Source: an uncultured Cohaesibacter sp. (GTDB taxonomy: Bacteria > Pseudomonadota > Alphaproteobacteria > Rhizobiales > Cohaesibacteraceae). Taken from it: a stretch of DNA of 52,392 nt. Made by a program: the position numbers and the translations under genes. Shown here piece by piece: positions 1 to 7,650 of this stretch; positions within the stretch are counted from its first letter, which is position 1, and every line of letters starts with the position of its first letter. The DNA lies in the NCBI RefSeq assembly GCF_963662805.1, contig NZ_OY759872.1:1-52392 (forward strand), read 5' to 3'. The notes beneath the pieces were generated by a model. The model saw nothing but the letters and a program-made list of their open reading frames with translations. It was not told the origin of the DNA and did not search any database.

Positions 1-867
1 ATCATGGACAATGTTCAGCTGCAGTCCAACGACTATGTCCTGAAGGTCAAGGAAGTCGAAGTCGGTCGCGGCGTGGTCTATCCCAAGCAGTTCATGACCA
101 TGGACCCGACCGGTGCGCCGATCACCCTGCCCGGCATCCAGACAACAGAACCGACCTTCGGTCTCCCGGCCACATGGGTCGACGGATCGCTGCGCGAGGA
201 AGCCTCCATTCTTGGTCTCACCGTCGTAGACCCCGCAACGGTCATTTCCACTCACCTGACGGAAATCATCAAGGCCAACATGGACGAGCTGCTCTCCTAT
301 GCAGTGGTCCAGGGTCTGCTTGATGAGCTTCCCAAAGAACAAAAGAAACTGGTGGACGACATCGTTCCGGGCCAGATCACCATTTCGGGCATCCAGCGCG
401 TTCTTCAGTCGCTTCTGTCCGAACGCATTTCCATCCGCGACCTCTCGGCCATTCTCGAAGGCATTGCCGACGCGTCCGGCTACACCCGCTCCGTTCAGTC
501 CATGACCGAGCATGTGCGTGCTCGCCTCGCACTTCAGATTTGCGCGAGCCATCTTGCACCGGGCGGCTACCTGCCCATCCTCGCCCTCTCCCCGGGCTGG
601 GAGAACGAATTCAACAAGGCCCTCATCGGTGATGGCGAAGACAAGCAGCTGGCCATGGCCCCGAGCAAATTGCAGGAATTCGTCAGTCGAGTAAGGGATG
701 GCTATGAGGATGCCGCACAGGCTGGCGAAATCCCGGTCCTGCTGACCTCTCCGGGCAACCGACCCTACGTCCGCTCCATCATCGAGCGCTTCCGGGCACA
801 CACAACTGTCCTGAGCCAGAGTGAAATCCACACCCGCGTCCGCCTGAAAACGGTTGGCTCGATCTGA
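1..867 (+). CDS. flhA: Flagellar export gate protein FlhA, C-terminal part (5' end outside window)
   Basis: The open frame enters from the left edge, so only the last 288 or so residues are present. They match the cytoplasmic part of FlhA, the large inner-membrane component of the flagellar type III export gate, whose C-terminal ring docks export chaperones and substrates. Recognisable stretches are GRGVVYPKQFMTMDP, the linker TWVDGSLREEASILG, VVDPATVISTHLTEIIK and the terminal GNRPYVRSIIERF. The N-terminal membrane helices lie upstream of the window. The frame ends in TGA and is followed at once by a strong hairpin terminator, so this is the last gene of its transcript. The fliI/fliJ pair nearby belongs to the same export apparatus. 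The family assignment is secure; the real start cannot be seen. Confidence 0.95.
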   Translation: MMDNVQLQSNDYVLKVKEVEVGRGVVYPKQFMTMDPTGAPITLPGIQTTEPTFGLPATWVDGSLREEASILGLTVVDPATVISTHLTEIIKANMDELLSYAVVQGLLDELPKEQKKLVDDIVPGQITISGIQRVLQSLLSERISIRDLSAILEGIADASGYTRSVQSMTEHVRARLALQICASHLAPGGYLPILALSPGWENEFNKALIGDGEDKQLAMAPSKLQEFVSRVRDGYEDAAQAGEIPVLLTSPGNRPYVRSIIERFRAHTTVLSQSEIHTRVRLKTVGSI

Positions 868-902
868 TCATCAGATCAATCCCAGTCGGACAAGAACCAT
901 AG

Positions 903-941
903 AGAGCGTGCTGCAATGATCCGCAGCCGCTCTACTTTTTT
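903..941 (+). terminator. Rho-independent terminator after flhA
   Basis: AGAGCG (903-908) pairs with CGCTCT (928-933) and GCTGC (910-914) with GCAGC (923-927), leaving one bulged base, followed by six T residues at 936-941. The T-run and the distal arm overlap the last codons and the stop of the convergent PqiA-like gene, so the terminator doubles as coding sequence for that gene's C-terminal residues. Confidence 0.8.
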
Positions 942-1396
942 ATCATCACCGACGCCAGCACAGAGCTCAAGGTCGCCGTGCCATAAAACCAGATGCCCGG
1001 CAGGGCAGTCGCCTCGGCCAGCCCGCTCGTCTTGGCCGAAAAGATGACCAGCGCCACCAACAGCACGTCCATCATTGACCATTTGCTGGCCAGACCAAGA
1101 AGGATCACCGAGCGGGACTTACGCCCGCGATAGGCTGCGATGTGCAACAGCAGGATCTTGAGGGCAGGCAGGACGATCGAAAAGGTAGCCACGATGATCG
1201 CCAGCAGCCTTTCCTCCTGCCACAAGCCGGTGATGATGCTGATCAGCGACGGGGTTTCGGTGAAAAACAGCAAGCGATCGAGCGAGACGAGCGGCAATAT
1301 CAGTCCCAGCCCGAAGGAGAACGCCGAGATGGCAACGAAGATCGGCAGAAGAATGGACGTCACGTATGGGATCCCCGCGCTCAAAGCTGATGGCAT
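932..1396 (-). CDS. PqiA-like (paraquat-inducible protein A family) inner-membrane protein
   Basis: A 154-residue protein with four hydrophobic segments (about residues 12-36, 62-86, 103-119 and 130-150). It resembles one PqiA domain: SFGLGLILPLVSLD near the start, and a later stretch with SVILLGLASKWSMMDVLL. PqiA/YebS proteins are inner-membrane partners of MCE-type lipid-transport proteins, but no mce or pqiB gene is near, so the partner is unknown. It is about a third of E. coli PqiA and corresponds to a single-domain form common in Alphaproteobacteria. It starts 27 bases after the stop of the HemG-like gene, so the two probably share a transcript. The family call is good; the cellular role is not established from the sequence. 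Confidence 0.75.
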   Translation of the reverse strand: MPSALSAGIPYVTSILLPIFVAISAFSFGLGLILPLVSLDRLLFFTETPSLISIITGLWQEERLLAIIVATFSIVLPALKILLLHIAAYRGRKSRSVILLGLASKWSMMDVLLVALVIFSAKTSGLAEATALPGIWFYGTATLSSVLASVMIKK

Positions 1397-1423
1397 GAAG
1401 TGTCGAACCTGACGCTACAGCCA

Positions 1424-1972
1424 TTATCGGATGGCTGCAATCTCGTCGGCAAGCTCCCTCACCTGCTCCCAATCGGTGAACTCGATAGTCGCGGACGGGT
1501 CGGTCGGCCCTTTGGTGATCGACATGATCAGCCGGATCATCAGACGATCAAAGAAAGAATAGCGGGGATAATCAAGACGGCCGGCGATAGCGCGCACAAG
1601 GACCGGCGACAGCCGGGGATGGCGCTCGAGCCATTTTTTCAGATAGACACTGTTCTCGACACTGCGCTTGTGGGGCTTGCGCGCGGTCAGATTGACCGAC
1701 AACAGCACAAGCCGCTTCCCGGACAAATGATCTACATGTCTTTGAAGAAACTGATCGGCCGGCTTGAGATGCCGCCCATAGCGAATGGCAGCCACCACGA
1801 CAATTATGTCTATGTCACCAATGTCGCCCTCAGACGGACGCCCACTGGCGAGATCGTTGAGCGATACCGTGATTTGCTGTTGATCAGATTTGGATATCTG
1901 CCCGGCAAGAAATGACGAGATCTTGCGAGCCTGCCCATCCTGACTGGCGTAATAGATGGCGATGGTTGACAT
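1424..1972 (-). CDS. hemG: HemG-type protoporphyrinogen IX dehydrogenase (flavodoxin fold)
   Basis: An 182-residue flavodoxin-like protein. Members of this family use FMN to oxidise protoporphyrinogen IX to protoporphyrin IX, passing electrons to the quinone pool. It tracks E. coli HemG through its length: the FMN loop YYASQDGQARKIS, AAIRYGRHLKPADQF, SVNLTARKPHKRS, the HemG-specific segment YPRYSFFDRLMIRLIM, and the closing TDWEQVRELADEIA. An upstream in-frame ATG at 2008 adds 12 residues with no counterpart, so the ATG at 1972 is preferred. It is first in a likely two-gene unit with the PqiA-like protein. HemG is mainly known from Gammaproteobacteria while most Alphaproteobacteria use HemJ, so acquisition by transfer is possible. 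An alternative is another flavodoxin-domain protein, but the match to HemG is long and colinear. Confidence 0.85.
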   Translation of the reverse strand: MSTIAIYYASQDGQARKISSFLAGQISKSDQQQITVSLNDLASGRPSEGDIGDIDIIVVVAAIRYGRHLKPADQFLQRHVDHLSGKRLVLLSVNLTARKPHKRSVENSVYLKKWLERHPRLSPVLVRAIAGRLDYPRYSFFDRLMIRLIMSITKGPTDPSATIEFTDWEQVRELADEIAAIR

Positions 1973-2180
1973 GTCCGAACTGTCGCTTGTGGCTTGATGA
2001 CCGCCCAATGCTTAGCCGATCATCAGGGATTGAGCCACCCCTGACAGCAAAGAATTCCCGGAACCTGACATCACCACGCGCCATGACGCCAAAACGTTCA
2101 TGGAATGGGGGACATAATGACCCGCTTGAACGACCGACAGGGATGTCGGCCGACCGGGATCATTGAACCGTTAGGCTTTC

Positions 2181-2594
2181 TTAACGCGCCCGATGTCGAC
2201 CAATCATGGTGAAATCGTCAAGTTCGTCCTGCTCGGCCTGCTCGATGGCAGCCTGCTCACGCTGATGATCGCGTTCTTCGAGCTTTTCGACCTTTTTCAA
2301 TTCACCAATCGCTTCGCGTAGCTGATCCTGCGCACGGTCCAGCTGTTCATTCAGATCAGAGATCGAAACAAGCAGGTTTTCCTTACGCTGATGCGCAGCC
2401 TTGGCGAACGTGGGATAGGCGAAATGCGCGACATCACTGATGCCCGCTTTTTGTTCTTCGACGGCAATCTGGGTGTCTAGATCCCGGATCATGCCCTCGA
2501 ACTCAGTGATCATCAATTCAATCTGTCCAACCTGACGGCGCTTTTCATCAACCTGAAAGCGCTTAAGGCGGAGGAGACTATCACGCGACTTCAT
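2181..2594 (-). CDS. fliJ: Flagellar export stalk/chaperone-escort protein FliJ
   Basis: A 137-residue, highly charged, almost entirely coiled-coil protein starting MKSRDSLLRLKRFQVDEK, the usual opening of alphaproteobacterial FliJ. FliJ is the central stalk of the FliI ATPase ring and links it to FlhA during flagellar export. An AAGGAG ribosome-binding site sits just before the ATG. The gene begins 13 bases after the fliI stop, so fliI-fliJ are translated from one message. A small CCGACA/TGTCGG hairpin lies downstream at 2134-2149 without a T-run. Assignment rests on size, coiled-coil character, start motif and position after fliI. Confidence 0.88.
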   Translation of the reverse strand: MKSRDSLLRLKRFQVDEKRRQVGQIELMITEFEGMIRDLDTQIAVEEQKAGISDVAHFAYPTFAKAAHQRKENLLVSISDLNEQLDRAQDQLREAIGELKKVEKLEERDHQREQAAIEQAEQDELDDFTMIGRHRAR

Positions 2595-2607
2595 TACTCA
2601 ATACTCC

Positions 2608-3948
2608 TTAAAGCCCCGAATTGCCCTGTTTCGATTGCATTCCAAGAATGGATGCCAGCAATCGATATCCGTCTTCTAGACTGGTCGCCTCTTCCTTGTT
2701 CTGAGACAGGAAGGCTTCCAGTGGATCGTGAAGAGCGATTGCCAAATCCACATTTGGATCGCTTCCCTGTTTATAGGCCCCCAGTCGGATCAACTCTTCC
2801 ATATCCGAATAGGTCGCCATATGTTGCCGAGCCTGCAAGACTGCTGGCCAGAAGGCCGGATCGGCAGCCTTGGGAAGGGTACGCGAAACAGATTTCAAAA
2901 TGTTTATCGCGGGGTACCTTCCCCTCTCTGCAATGGCCCTTTCCATAACAATATGACCATCCAAAATACCCCGGACAGCATCTGCTACAGGCTCATTGTG
3001 ATTATCACCTTCCACTAAAACGGTAAAAAGTCCGGTAACAGCGCCCTCATTTTTTTCTCCAGGGCCGGCTCTTTCGAGAAGTTTTGGCAATTCTGCGAAA
3101 ACCGTGGGCGTATATCCCTTCGATGTCGGCGGCTCACCGGCGGCAAGACCGATTTCCCTTTGGGCCTGCGCAAAGCGCGTGACAGAGTCCATCATGCACA
3201 GAACCTGCTTGCCATCCTCGCGGAAATATTCAGCCAGCGCCATGGTCAGATAGGCAGCCTGTCGCCGCATCAAGGCCATTTCATCGGATGTGGCCACAAC
3301 GACGATCGAACGCTGCAGGCCTTCCTCGCCCAGATCATCCTGCACGAACTCCTGCACCTCGCGCCCGCGCTCGCCGATCAGGCCGATAACGTTAACTTCT
3401 GAACTTGCATTTCGCGCGAGCATCGACATCAGAACCGATTTTCCGACGCCAGACCCGGCAAAAATACCCATGCGCTGGCCCTGACAGAGCGTGGTAAAAA
3501 CATTAAGAGCGCGAACCCCGACGTCCATCGGCCCGCCCACGCGCATGCGCAAATGGGCTGCTGGAGGCTTGCGCCGCAGCGGCACAGAACGATGCCCGCG
3601 CGGCAGTGGTCCCTTGCCGTCAATCGGATCCCCAAAGGCATTGACCATACGCCCGAGCCAATCACGGGTCGGGCGGATCACGGCGGGGCCATGAAGCACC
3701 GCACGACACCCCAGCCGAATGCCCTCAAGCTCGGAAAACGGCAGACAAAGCGCACGGTCTGTCGAAAAGCCGACCACCTCGCATCGGGCCGGTTCACGCC
3801 CCTCCGCATGAATGGTCAGCATGGACCCCACACTCATTTCAAACAGGGGCCCGGCCACCTCCACCAGATGCCCCTGAATGGACGTCACCCGCCCATATGC
3901 ATGGCGGGCAGTGATGTCATCGAGCTTGCTGATCAGATTCTGCACCAT
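2608..3948 (-). CDS. fliI: Flagellum-specific ATPase FliI
   Basis: A 446-residue F1-beta-like ATPase that powers unfolding and entry of flagellar export substrates at the cytoplasmic face of the export gate. Features in order: an N-terminal beta barrel (about 1-90), GRMVNAFGDPIDGKGPL, the Walker A loop GIFAGSGVGKSVLM (around residue 165-180), VIGLIGERGREVQEF, the Walker B strand VLCMMDSVTRFAQAQREIGLA, and GEPPTSKGYTPTVFAELPKLLERAG. These are FliI/YscN signatures; proximity to fliJ, flhA and ctrA makes the flagellar form the clear choice. Length is normal. The start is at the ATG preceded by an AAAGGC stretch. Its upstream region is shared with the divergent ctrA gene and holds GANTC sites and CtrA half-sites, so cell-cycle control is likely. 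Confidence 0.96.
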   Translation of the reverse strand: MVQNLISKLDDITARHAYGRVTSIQGHLVEVAGPLFEMSVGSMLTIHAEGREPARCEVVGFSTDRALCLPFSELEGIRLGCRAVLHGPAVIRPTRDWLGRMVNAFGDPIDGKGPLPRGHRSVPLRRKPPAAHLRMRVGGPMDVGVRALNVFTTLCQGQRMGIFAGSGVGKSVLMSMLARNASSEVNVIGLIGERGREVQEFVQDDLGEEGLQRSIVVVATSDEMALMRRQAAYLTMALAEYFREDGKQVLCMMDSVTRFAQAQREIGLAAGEPPTSKGYTPTVFAELPKLLERAGPGEKNEGAVTGLFTVLVEGDNHNEPVADAVRGILDGHIVMERAIAERGRYPAINILKSVSRTLPKAADPAFWPAVLQARQHMATYSDMEELIRLGAYKQGSDPNVDLAIALHDPLEAFLSQNKEEATSLEDGYRLLASILGMQSKQGNSGL

Positions 3949-4315
3949 TGCCGAGCCTTTAATGATTCTTTCCCATGGTAATGATTCGTTTACCTGATTG
4001 GTTAATTATTATCACGAGGCATTAACGAGGGTAAATTTTTCCCAGTCGCATCTTTCGCAATGTTGTGGAGTCTCTCGAGTCACTTACAAGTGTTTCTTAA
4101 AGTGACTTATCAAGTTGGTAACTAGGAATAATTTTCCTAGGATTCAATGAGATAACACATTTTCTTGTGAAGTAGTGACGCAAGGCTTGCACAGTGGAAT
4201 CAGTATTTGTTAACCATTATGTCATAGCCTTGTTAACTGGGATTAATTTGGTCCTTAGCAACCGTCAGAAGGGCGGCTTGCTCCGAGCCCAGAAAGGCAA
4301 ACCAAGGGGATTGGC
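3949..4315. promoter_or_regulatory. Divergent fliI/ctrA control region with six GANTC sites and CtrA half-sites
   Basis: This 367-base gap separates two divergent genes and is AT-rich compared with its surroundings. It holds six GANTC sequences, the target of the CcrM adenine methylase: 3964-3968, 3983-3987, 4068-4072, 4077-4081, 4141-4145 and 4197-4201. CtrA-like half-sites are TTAACCAT at 4210-4217 and a TTAA-N6-TTAA pair at 4233-4246, with a weaker TTAACGAGGGTAAA at 4022-4035. In Caulobacter the ctrA promoters are controlled by CcrM methylation state and by CtrA itself; the same logic is inferred here. Exact promoters were not assigned. Confidence 0.6.
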
Positions 4316-5017
4316 ATGCGCGTTTTGCTAATTGAGGACGACGGCGCCACAGCACAAAGCATCGAACTGATGCTGAAGTCTGAAAGCTTCAATGTCTACA
4401 CAACCGACCTCGGTGAAGAAGGCATTGATCTTGGCAAGTTGTACGACTATGACATCATTCTGCTGGATTTGAACCTTCCAGACATGAGCGGCTACGAAGT
4501 GCTTCGTACCCTGCGCGTGTCCAAGGTGAAAACTCCTATTCTTATTCTTTCCGGCCTGGCTGGAATCGAAGACAAGGTCCGTGGCCTGGGCTTCGGCGCA
4601 GACGATTATATGACCAAACCATTCCACAAGGATGAACTGGTCGCACGCATTCATGCAATCGTTCGTCGCTCCAAAGGTCATGCCCAGTCGGTCATCACCA
4701 CTGGCGAACTGACGGTCAATCTCGACACCAAGACGGTCGAGGTTCAGGGCCAGCGCGTTCACCTGACCGGCAAGGAATATCAGATGCTTGAGCTTCTGAG
4801 CCTGCGCAAAGGGACCACGCTCACCAAGGAAATGTTCCTCAACCACCTGTATGGTGGCATGGATGAGCCCGAACTCAAGATCATTGACGTCTTTATCTGT
4901 AAGCTGCGCAAGAAACTGGCGACGGCGACAGGTGGACGCAACTATATCGAAACCGTCTGGGGCCGTGGCTATGTGCTTCGCGAGCCGGACGAAGATAGCC
5001 TGAGAGAAAGCGCCTGA
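4316..5017 (+). CDS. ctrA: Cell-cycle master response regulator CtrA
   Basis: A 233-residue OmpR-family regulator. The receiver domain (1-about 120) has the acidic pair D8/D9, phospho-acceptor Asp51 in LLDLNLPDMSG, and Lys in YMTKPFHKDELVARI. The winged-helix domain (about 125-225) carries LTGKEYQMLELLSLRKG and ends with IETVWGRGYVLREP. The near-invariant sequence RVLLIEDDGATAQSIELMLKSE identifies CtrA rather than a generic OmpR regulator. CtrA, phosphorylated through CckA and ChpT, controls cell-cycle, flagellar and chemotaxis genes. The start has a good AAGGGG site. ChpT is encoded about 8 kb away, on the far side of the che operon. The protein ends in ESA, a small hydrophobic tail compatible with the ClpXP degradation signal known for Caulobacter CtrA; that part is inference. 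Confidence 0.97.
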   Translation: MRVLLIEDDGATAQSIELMLKSESFNVYTTDLGEEGIDLGKLYDYDIILLDLNLPDMSGYEVLRTLRVSKVKTPILILSGLAGIEDKVRGLGFGADDYMTKPFHKDELVARIHAIVRRSKGHAQSVITTGELTVNLDTKTVEVQGQRVHLTGKEYQMLELLSLRKGTTLTKEMFLNHLYGGMDEPELKIIDVFICKLRKKLATATGGRNYIETVWGRGYVLREPDEDSLRESA

Positions 5018-5115
5018 TCAAAGCGCAATCAAGACCAAATACCGCATAGTCATGGGTCATTGCCAATTTCCGACCCGTGCCATTGCAACCTTGCGCTTGA
5101 GACCCCTTCAAGATG

Positions 5116-5144
5116 AAAAAGCTGCCCCGATGAGGCAGCTTTTT
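5116..5144. terminator. Bidirectional terminator between ctrA and the repeat-protein gene
   Basis: AAAAAGCTGCC (5116-5126) pairs with GGCAGCTTTTT (5134-5144) around a seven-base loop, with A and T tracts on the two sides. It can therefore end transcripts from ctrA on the plus strand and from the convergent repeat-protein gene on the minus strand. Confidence 0.85.
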
Positions 5145-5264
5145 CTGTTTTTGCCGCAATCACGGGCGTGGGTGGCCAACGACTGGCGAATTTTGCGAAA
5201 CATCCACTGACCACCACCCGCTCTTCAAGACCTTGGGCCTTTCAGACTCAACCCGAGGCTCTAG

Positions 5265-6407
5265 CTATCCGCGTCCTCCCCGATCATTGTTGGACCCACC
5301 CTGTTGATTGCCGCCAGGGTTTTGTGCCTGCTGTTGGCCTTGATTGCTGGCACCACCATTGTTCTGATCGCGGTCGCCCCGACCTGAGGAGTTATTTCCC
5401 GAATTATTACCCGAGTTATTGCCTGAGTTATTGCCTGAGTTATTGCCCGAGTTGTTGTTGCTGTGATTCGAACCATTGTTCTGATTGCCAGCTTCTTGCT
5501 GACGACCCGGCCCTTCATTCCGGTCATTGCCACGACCAGTGTTCTTGCCCTTGTTCGGGCCATGGTTCATGTCAGGACCTTGACCGGATTTGTCACCGCG
5601 CCCCGGTCCCTGATTCATATCAGGACCACGACGACGCTTGTTACCAAAATCCGGGCCATGTTTTTTGCCCGAGCCTCGCCCGAACTTGATATCGTGATCC
5701 CGACCTTCATTCATGCTGTGGCCACGACCGAATTTGTTGTCAAAATCTGGGCCATGTTTCTTACCAGGACCATGACCAAACTTCTTGGAGAAATCCGGGC
5801 CATGTTTCTTGCCAGGGCGACGATCGAAAATCTTACCGAATTTCAAACCGTGTTTCTTGTCAGGACCATGACTGAATTTATGGCCAAAGTCTGGGCCATG
5901 CTTCTTGCCGGGATGACGACCGAATTTCGGACCCTTATGATGGGGAGGCTGCTTCTTGTGCCCCCAATGAGACTTGTGGTGAGATCCATGATGGAACTTG
6001 TGTCCATGTTTAAATCTCGGTTTCTTTTTGTGGTGGTGCCACGGCTTGTTTGGTTTGGAAATGATGACATCCTGCGTCGGCGAAACCTCTGCCATACGTA
6101 AAACACCACCACCAACGGCCTGATTGAGGGCATAGCCGATCGGGCATGACTTATTATCTTTAGCCGCCACACTCGCACCGCTGCATCCTCCCATCAGACA
6201 GCTTTGATTGGACAAACTGCTGACAACAAGAAAATAGACATCCGGCTTTTGCGGGCTTGCGTGAACTATAAGTTTTTCATTTGACTTCACCAACTGCTGC
6301 AATGCGGCGCAGTTGGTTGATTGACTTTGAATATGCGTAAGTGCCCAAGCATTTGTTGTAAATAGTATGCCTACAACCACCAGGGAAAGTCGTGAAAAGC
6401 TGTACAT
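5265..6407 (-). CDS. Secreted His/Lys/Gly-rich protein with nine 16-residue repeats (unknown function)
   Basis: A 380-residue protein with no recognised family. It begins with a Sec-type signal peptide (MYSFSRLSLVVVGILF, cleavage near NAWA). A Cys-containing N-terminal region follows (about 23-115, four or five cysteines), then a His/Lys-rich stretch, nine tandem 16-residue units of the type PGKKHGPDFxxKFxxG (about residues 166-309), GNNS tetrapeptide repeats, and a Gln/Asn/Gly-rich tail. The ATG at 6407 is chosen over one 16 codons upstream because AAGGGG precedes it and a signal peptide starts there. The predicted product is strongly basic through the repeats and would be exported. A perfect CtrA box lies about 90 bases upstream. 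Binding of metal ions, polyanions or peptidoglycan/exopolysaccharide are reasonable guesses from composition only. Confidence 0.7.
   Translation of the reverse strand: MYSFSRLSLVVVGILFTTNAWALTHIQSQSTNCAALQQLVKSNEKLIVHASPQKPDVYFLVVSSLSNQSCLMGGCSGASVAAKDNKSCPIGYALNQAVGGGVLRMAEVSPTQDVIISKPNKPWHHHKKKPRFKHGHKFHHGSHHKSHWGHKKQPPHHKGPKFGRHPGKKHGPDFGHKFSHGPDKKHGLKFGKIFDRRPGKKHGPDFSKKFGHGPGKKHGPDFDNKFGRGHSMNEGRDHDIKFGRGSGKKHGPDFGNKRRRGPDMNQGPGRGDKSGQGPDMNHGPNKGKNTGRGNDRNEGPGRQQEAGNQNNGSNHSNNNSGNNSGNNSGNNSGNNSGNNSSGRGDRDQNNGGASNQGQQQAQNPGGNQQGGSNNDRGGRG
5385..5456. repeat. 12-bp tandem repeat encoding GNNS units
   Basis: Imperfect copies of the 12-base unit GAGTTATTGCCT (plus strand) run side by side. 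On the coding minus strand each unit gives Gly-Asn-Asn-Ser. Such short exact repeats can expand or contract by slippage without changing the reading frame, since the unit is a multiple of three. Confidence 0.8.
5481..5912. repeat. 48-bp (16-codon) imperfect tandem repeat array, nine units
   Basis: Nine consecutive 16-residue units are encoded. The first to fourth and the sixth are of the KKHGPDF type (the second reads KKHGLKF); the fifth is degenerate, and the last three drift to a PDMNxGP type. The exact 16-residue spacing is kept throughout even where residues differ, which argues for serial duplication of a 48-base unit rather than simple low complexity. Confidence 0.75.
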
Positions 6408-6497
6408 GATACACCCCTTGATCACTGGTATTAACCATTTGTAAAGCCTCCTCAACTTGGGGTGTTAGCACATATTGTGACAACTTGTCTCAATATG

Positions 6498-6513
6498 TTA
6501 AATAAACCTTAAC
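6498..6513. promoter_or_regulatory. Full CtrA-type box upstream of the secreted repeat protein
   Basis: TTAAATAAACCTTAAC matches TTAA-N7-TTAAC exactly. It is about 90 bases before the ATG at 6407 on the minus strand. No other gene start lies nearby: cheR ends further right, on the same strand. CtrA control of the repeat protein is inferred from the motif. Confidence 0.6.
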
Positions 6514-6573
6514 CATCAACGTTATTAATTAACTATAACGAAGTAAAATTGGAAAAATAACTGGAATAAACAT

Positions 6574-6607
6574 AACAAAAAGGCCGCTCCTCAAAGAGAA
6601 GCGGCCT
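6574..6607 (-). terminator. Rho-independent terminator of the che operon
   Basis: Read on the minus strand, AGGCCGCT pairs with AGCGGCCT (6600-6607 with 6581-6588) around an 11-base loop and is followed by a TTTTTGTT tract. It lies downstream of cheR, the last gene of the operon. Confidence 0.85.
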
Positions 6608-6690
6608 GTATACGATTTTTTTAAATTCTGATTTACTTCACAGCGGAAACATGCAGCAAAAGCGTGGGCAGAACCTGCCCTGCAGTCACG

Positions 6691-7650
6691 CTATCGCCTT
6701 CCACCAGGGATCGACGAGAAGCGCGAATGACCAAGCGGCTTGCTGGTCCCAGACGTTGTTCCAAGATCAGCAGAGGTGCGGGTGGGGAAGGCCCCGCCGA
6801 CGACCGCCCGCGGTGTCTGGGATGCGTTGGACTGGCTCGCTGCACGCGACGTCGTGTAGAGACCACGTTTGCCTTGCACATTCTGGAAGGCTGTCGTCAG
6901 ACCCACAACCGTCTCGGCGGCACCGAGCAACAAATAACCATCATCCGGCATTTGTTTGGCCAGACGGTTCATGATGTCCGACTTGGTTGCCTGATCGAAA
7001 TAGATGAGAACGTTGCGGCAGAAGATAACATCAAACTGCCCCATCGACGCAAAGCTGTCGAGCAGGTTGAAGGATCGGTAAGACACCATCGAGCGGATCT
7101 CCGGTGCGATCTGCCACATCTCGCCCACCTGCTTGAAATATTTCAGCAACAGCTGGACCGGCAAACCCCTCTGGACCTCGAACTGGCTGTAGAAACCGGA
7201 TCTGGCCTTCTCCAGGACTTCATTTGAAATGTCCGTCCCGATGATCTCAAAGCTGAGGCCGCCCAGTTTACTGGCGTTTTCCTTGAGGCTCATCGCCAGG
7301 GAATAGGGCTCCTGCCCGGTCGACGCGGCCGCGCACCAGATGCGAACCCGGCCCGATTTGCGCGTGGCAGTCAGATGCGGCAGGATCGTATCCGCGAAAT
7401 GCTCAAACGGCGTCTTGTCGCGAAAGAAGAAGGACTCGTTGGTCGTCATCGCTTCAACGACTGCGGTCTGCAAGGTCCGGTCACCCAAACCACGCAACTT
7501 TCCGATCAAATCGGCGATGCTGGAAAGATTATTCTTCCGAGCAATCGGCATCAGCCTGCTTTCGATCAGATACTGCTTGTCGTCAGAAAGAACCAAGCCG
7601 GATTTTTGTTTGAGAAATCCCTGCAGGAAAGCGTAGTCTTGTGGCGTCAT
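6691..7650 (-). CDS. cheR: Chemoreceptor glutamate methyltransferase CheR
   Basis: A 319-residue SAM-dependent methyltransferase that methylates glutamates on chemoreceptors during adaptation. The N-terminal helical domain (about 1-75) contains ESRLMPIARKNN and TTNESFFFRDKTPFEHF; the catalytic domain has IWCAAASTGQEPYSLAM (SAM loop), IGTDISNEVLEKA, DVIFCRNVLIYFD and YLLLGAAETV. Its ATG overlaps the cheB stop in an ATGA, so the two are translationally coupled. After about residue 265 the sequence becomes Ser/Thr-rich with no known domain; another frame stays open to 6633, closer to the terminator, so a late frameshift cannot be excluded. It is the last gene of cheA-W-Y-B-R. Confidence 0.95.
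   Translation of the reverse strand: MTPQDYAFLQGFLKQKSGLVLSDDKQYLIESRLMPIARKNNLSSIADLIGKLRGLGDRTLQTAVVEAMTTNESFFFRDKTPFEHFADTILPHLTATRKSGRVRIWCAAASTGQEPYSLAMSLKENASKLGGLSFEIIGTDISNEVLEKARSGFYSQFEVQRGLPVQLLLKYFKQVGEMWQIAPEIRSMVSYRSFNLLDSFASMGQFDVIFCRNVLIYFDQATKSDIMNRLAKQMPDDGYLLLGAAETVVGLTTAFQNVQGKRGLYTTSRAASQSNASQTPRAVVGGAFPTRTSADLGTTSGTSKPLGHSRFSSIPGGRR

Noticed and set aside
2134..2149. CCGACA/TGTCGG hairpin as fliJ terminator
   Set aside because: Short stem with four-base loop and no T-run on either strand; not enough to call.
5385..5456. CRISPR-like short repeat array
   Set aside because: Twelve-base units without spacers, in frame and inside a coding region; it is a coding microsatellite.
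5168..6101. Long open frames on the plus strand opposite the repeat protein
   Set aside because: They owe their length to the repetitive codons of the minus-strand gene; no start site or family match, while the minus frame has a signal peptide and regular repeats.
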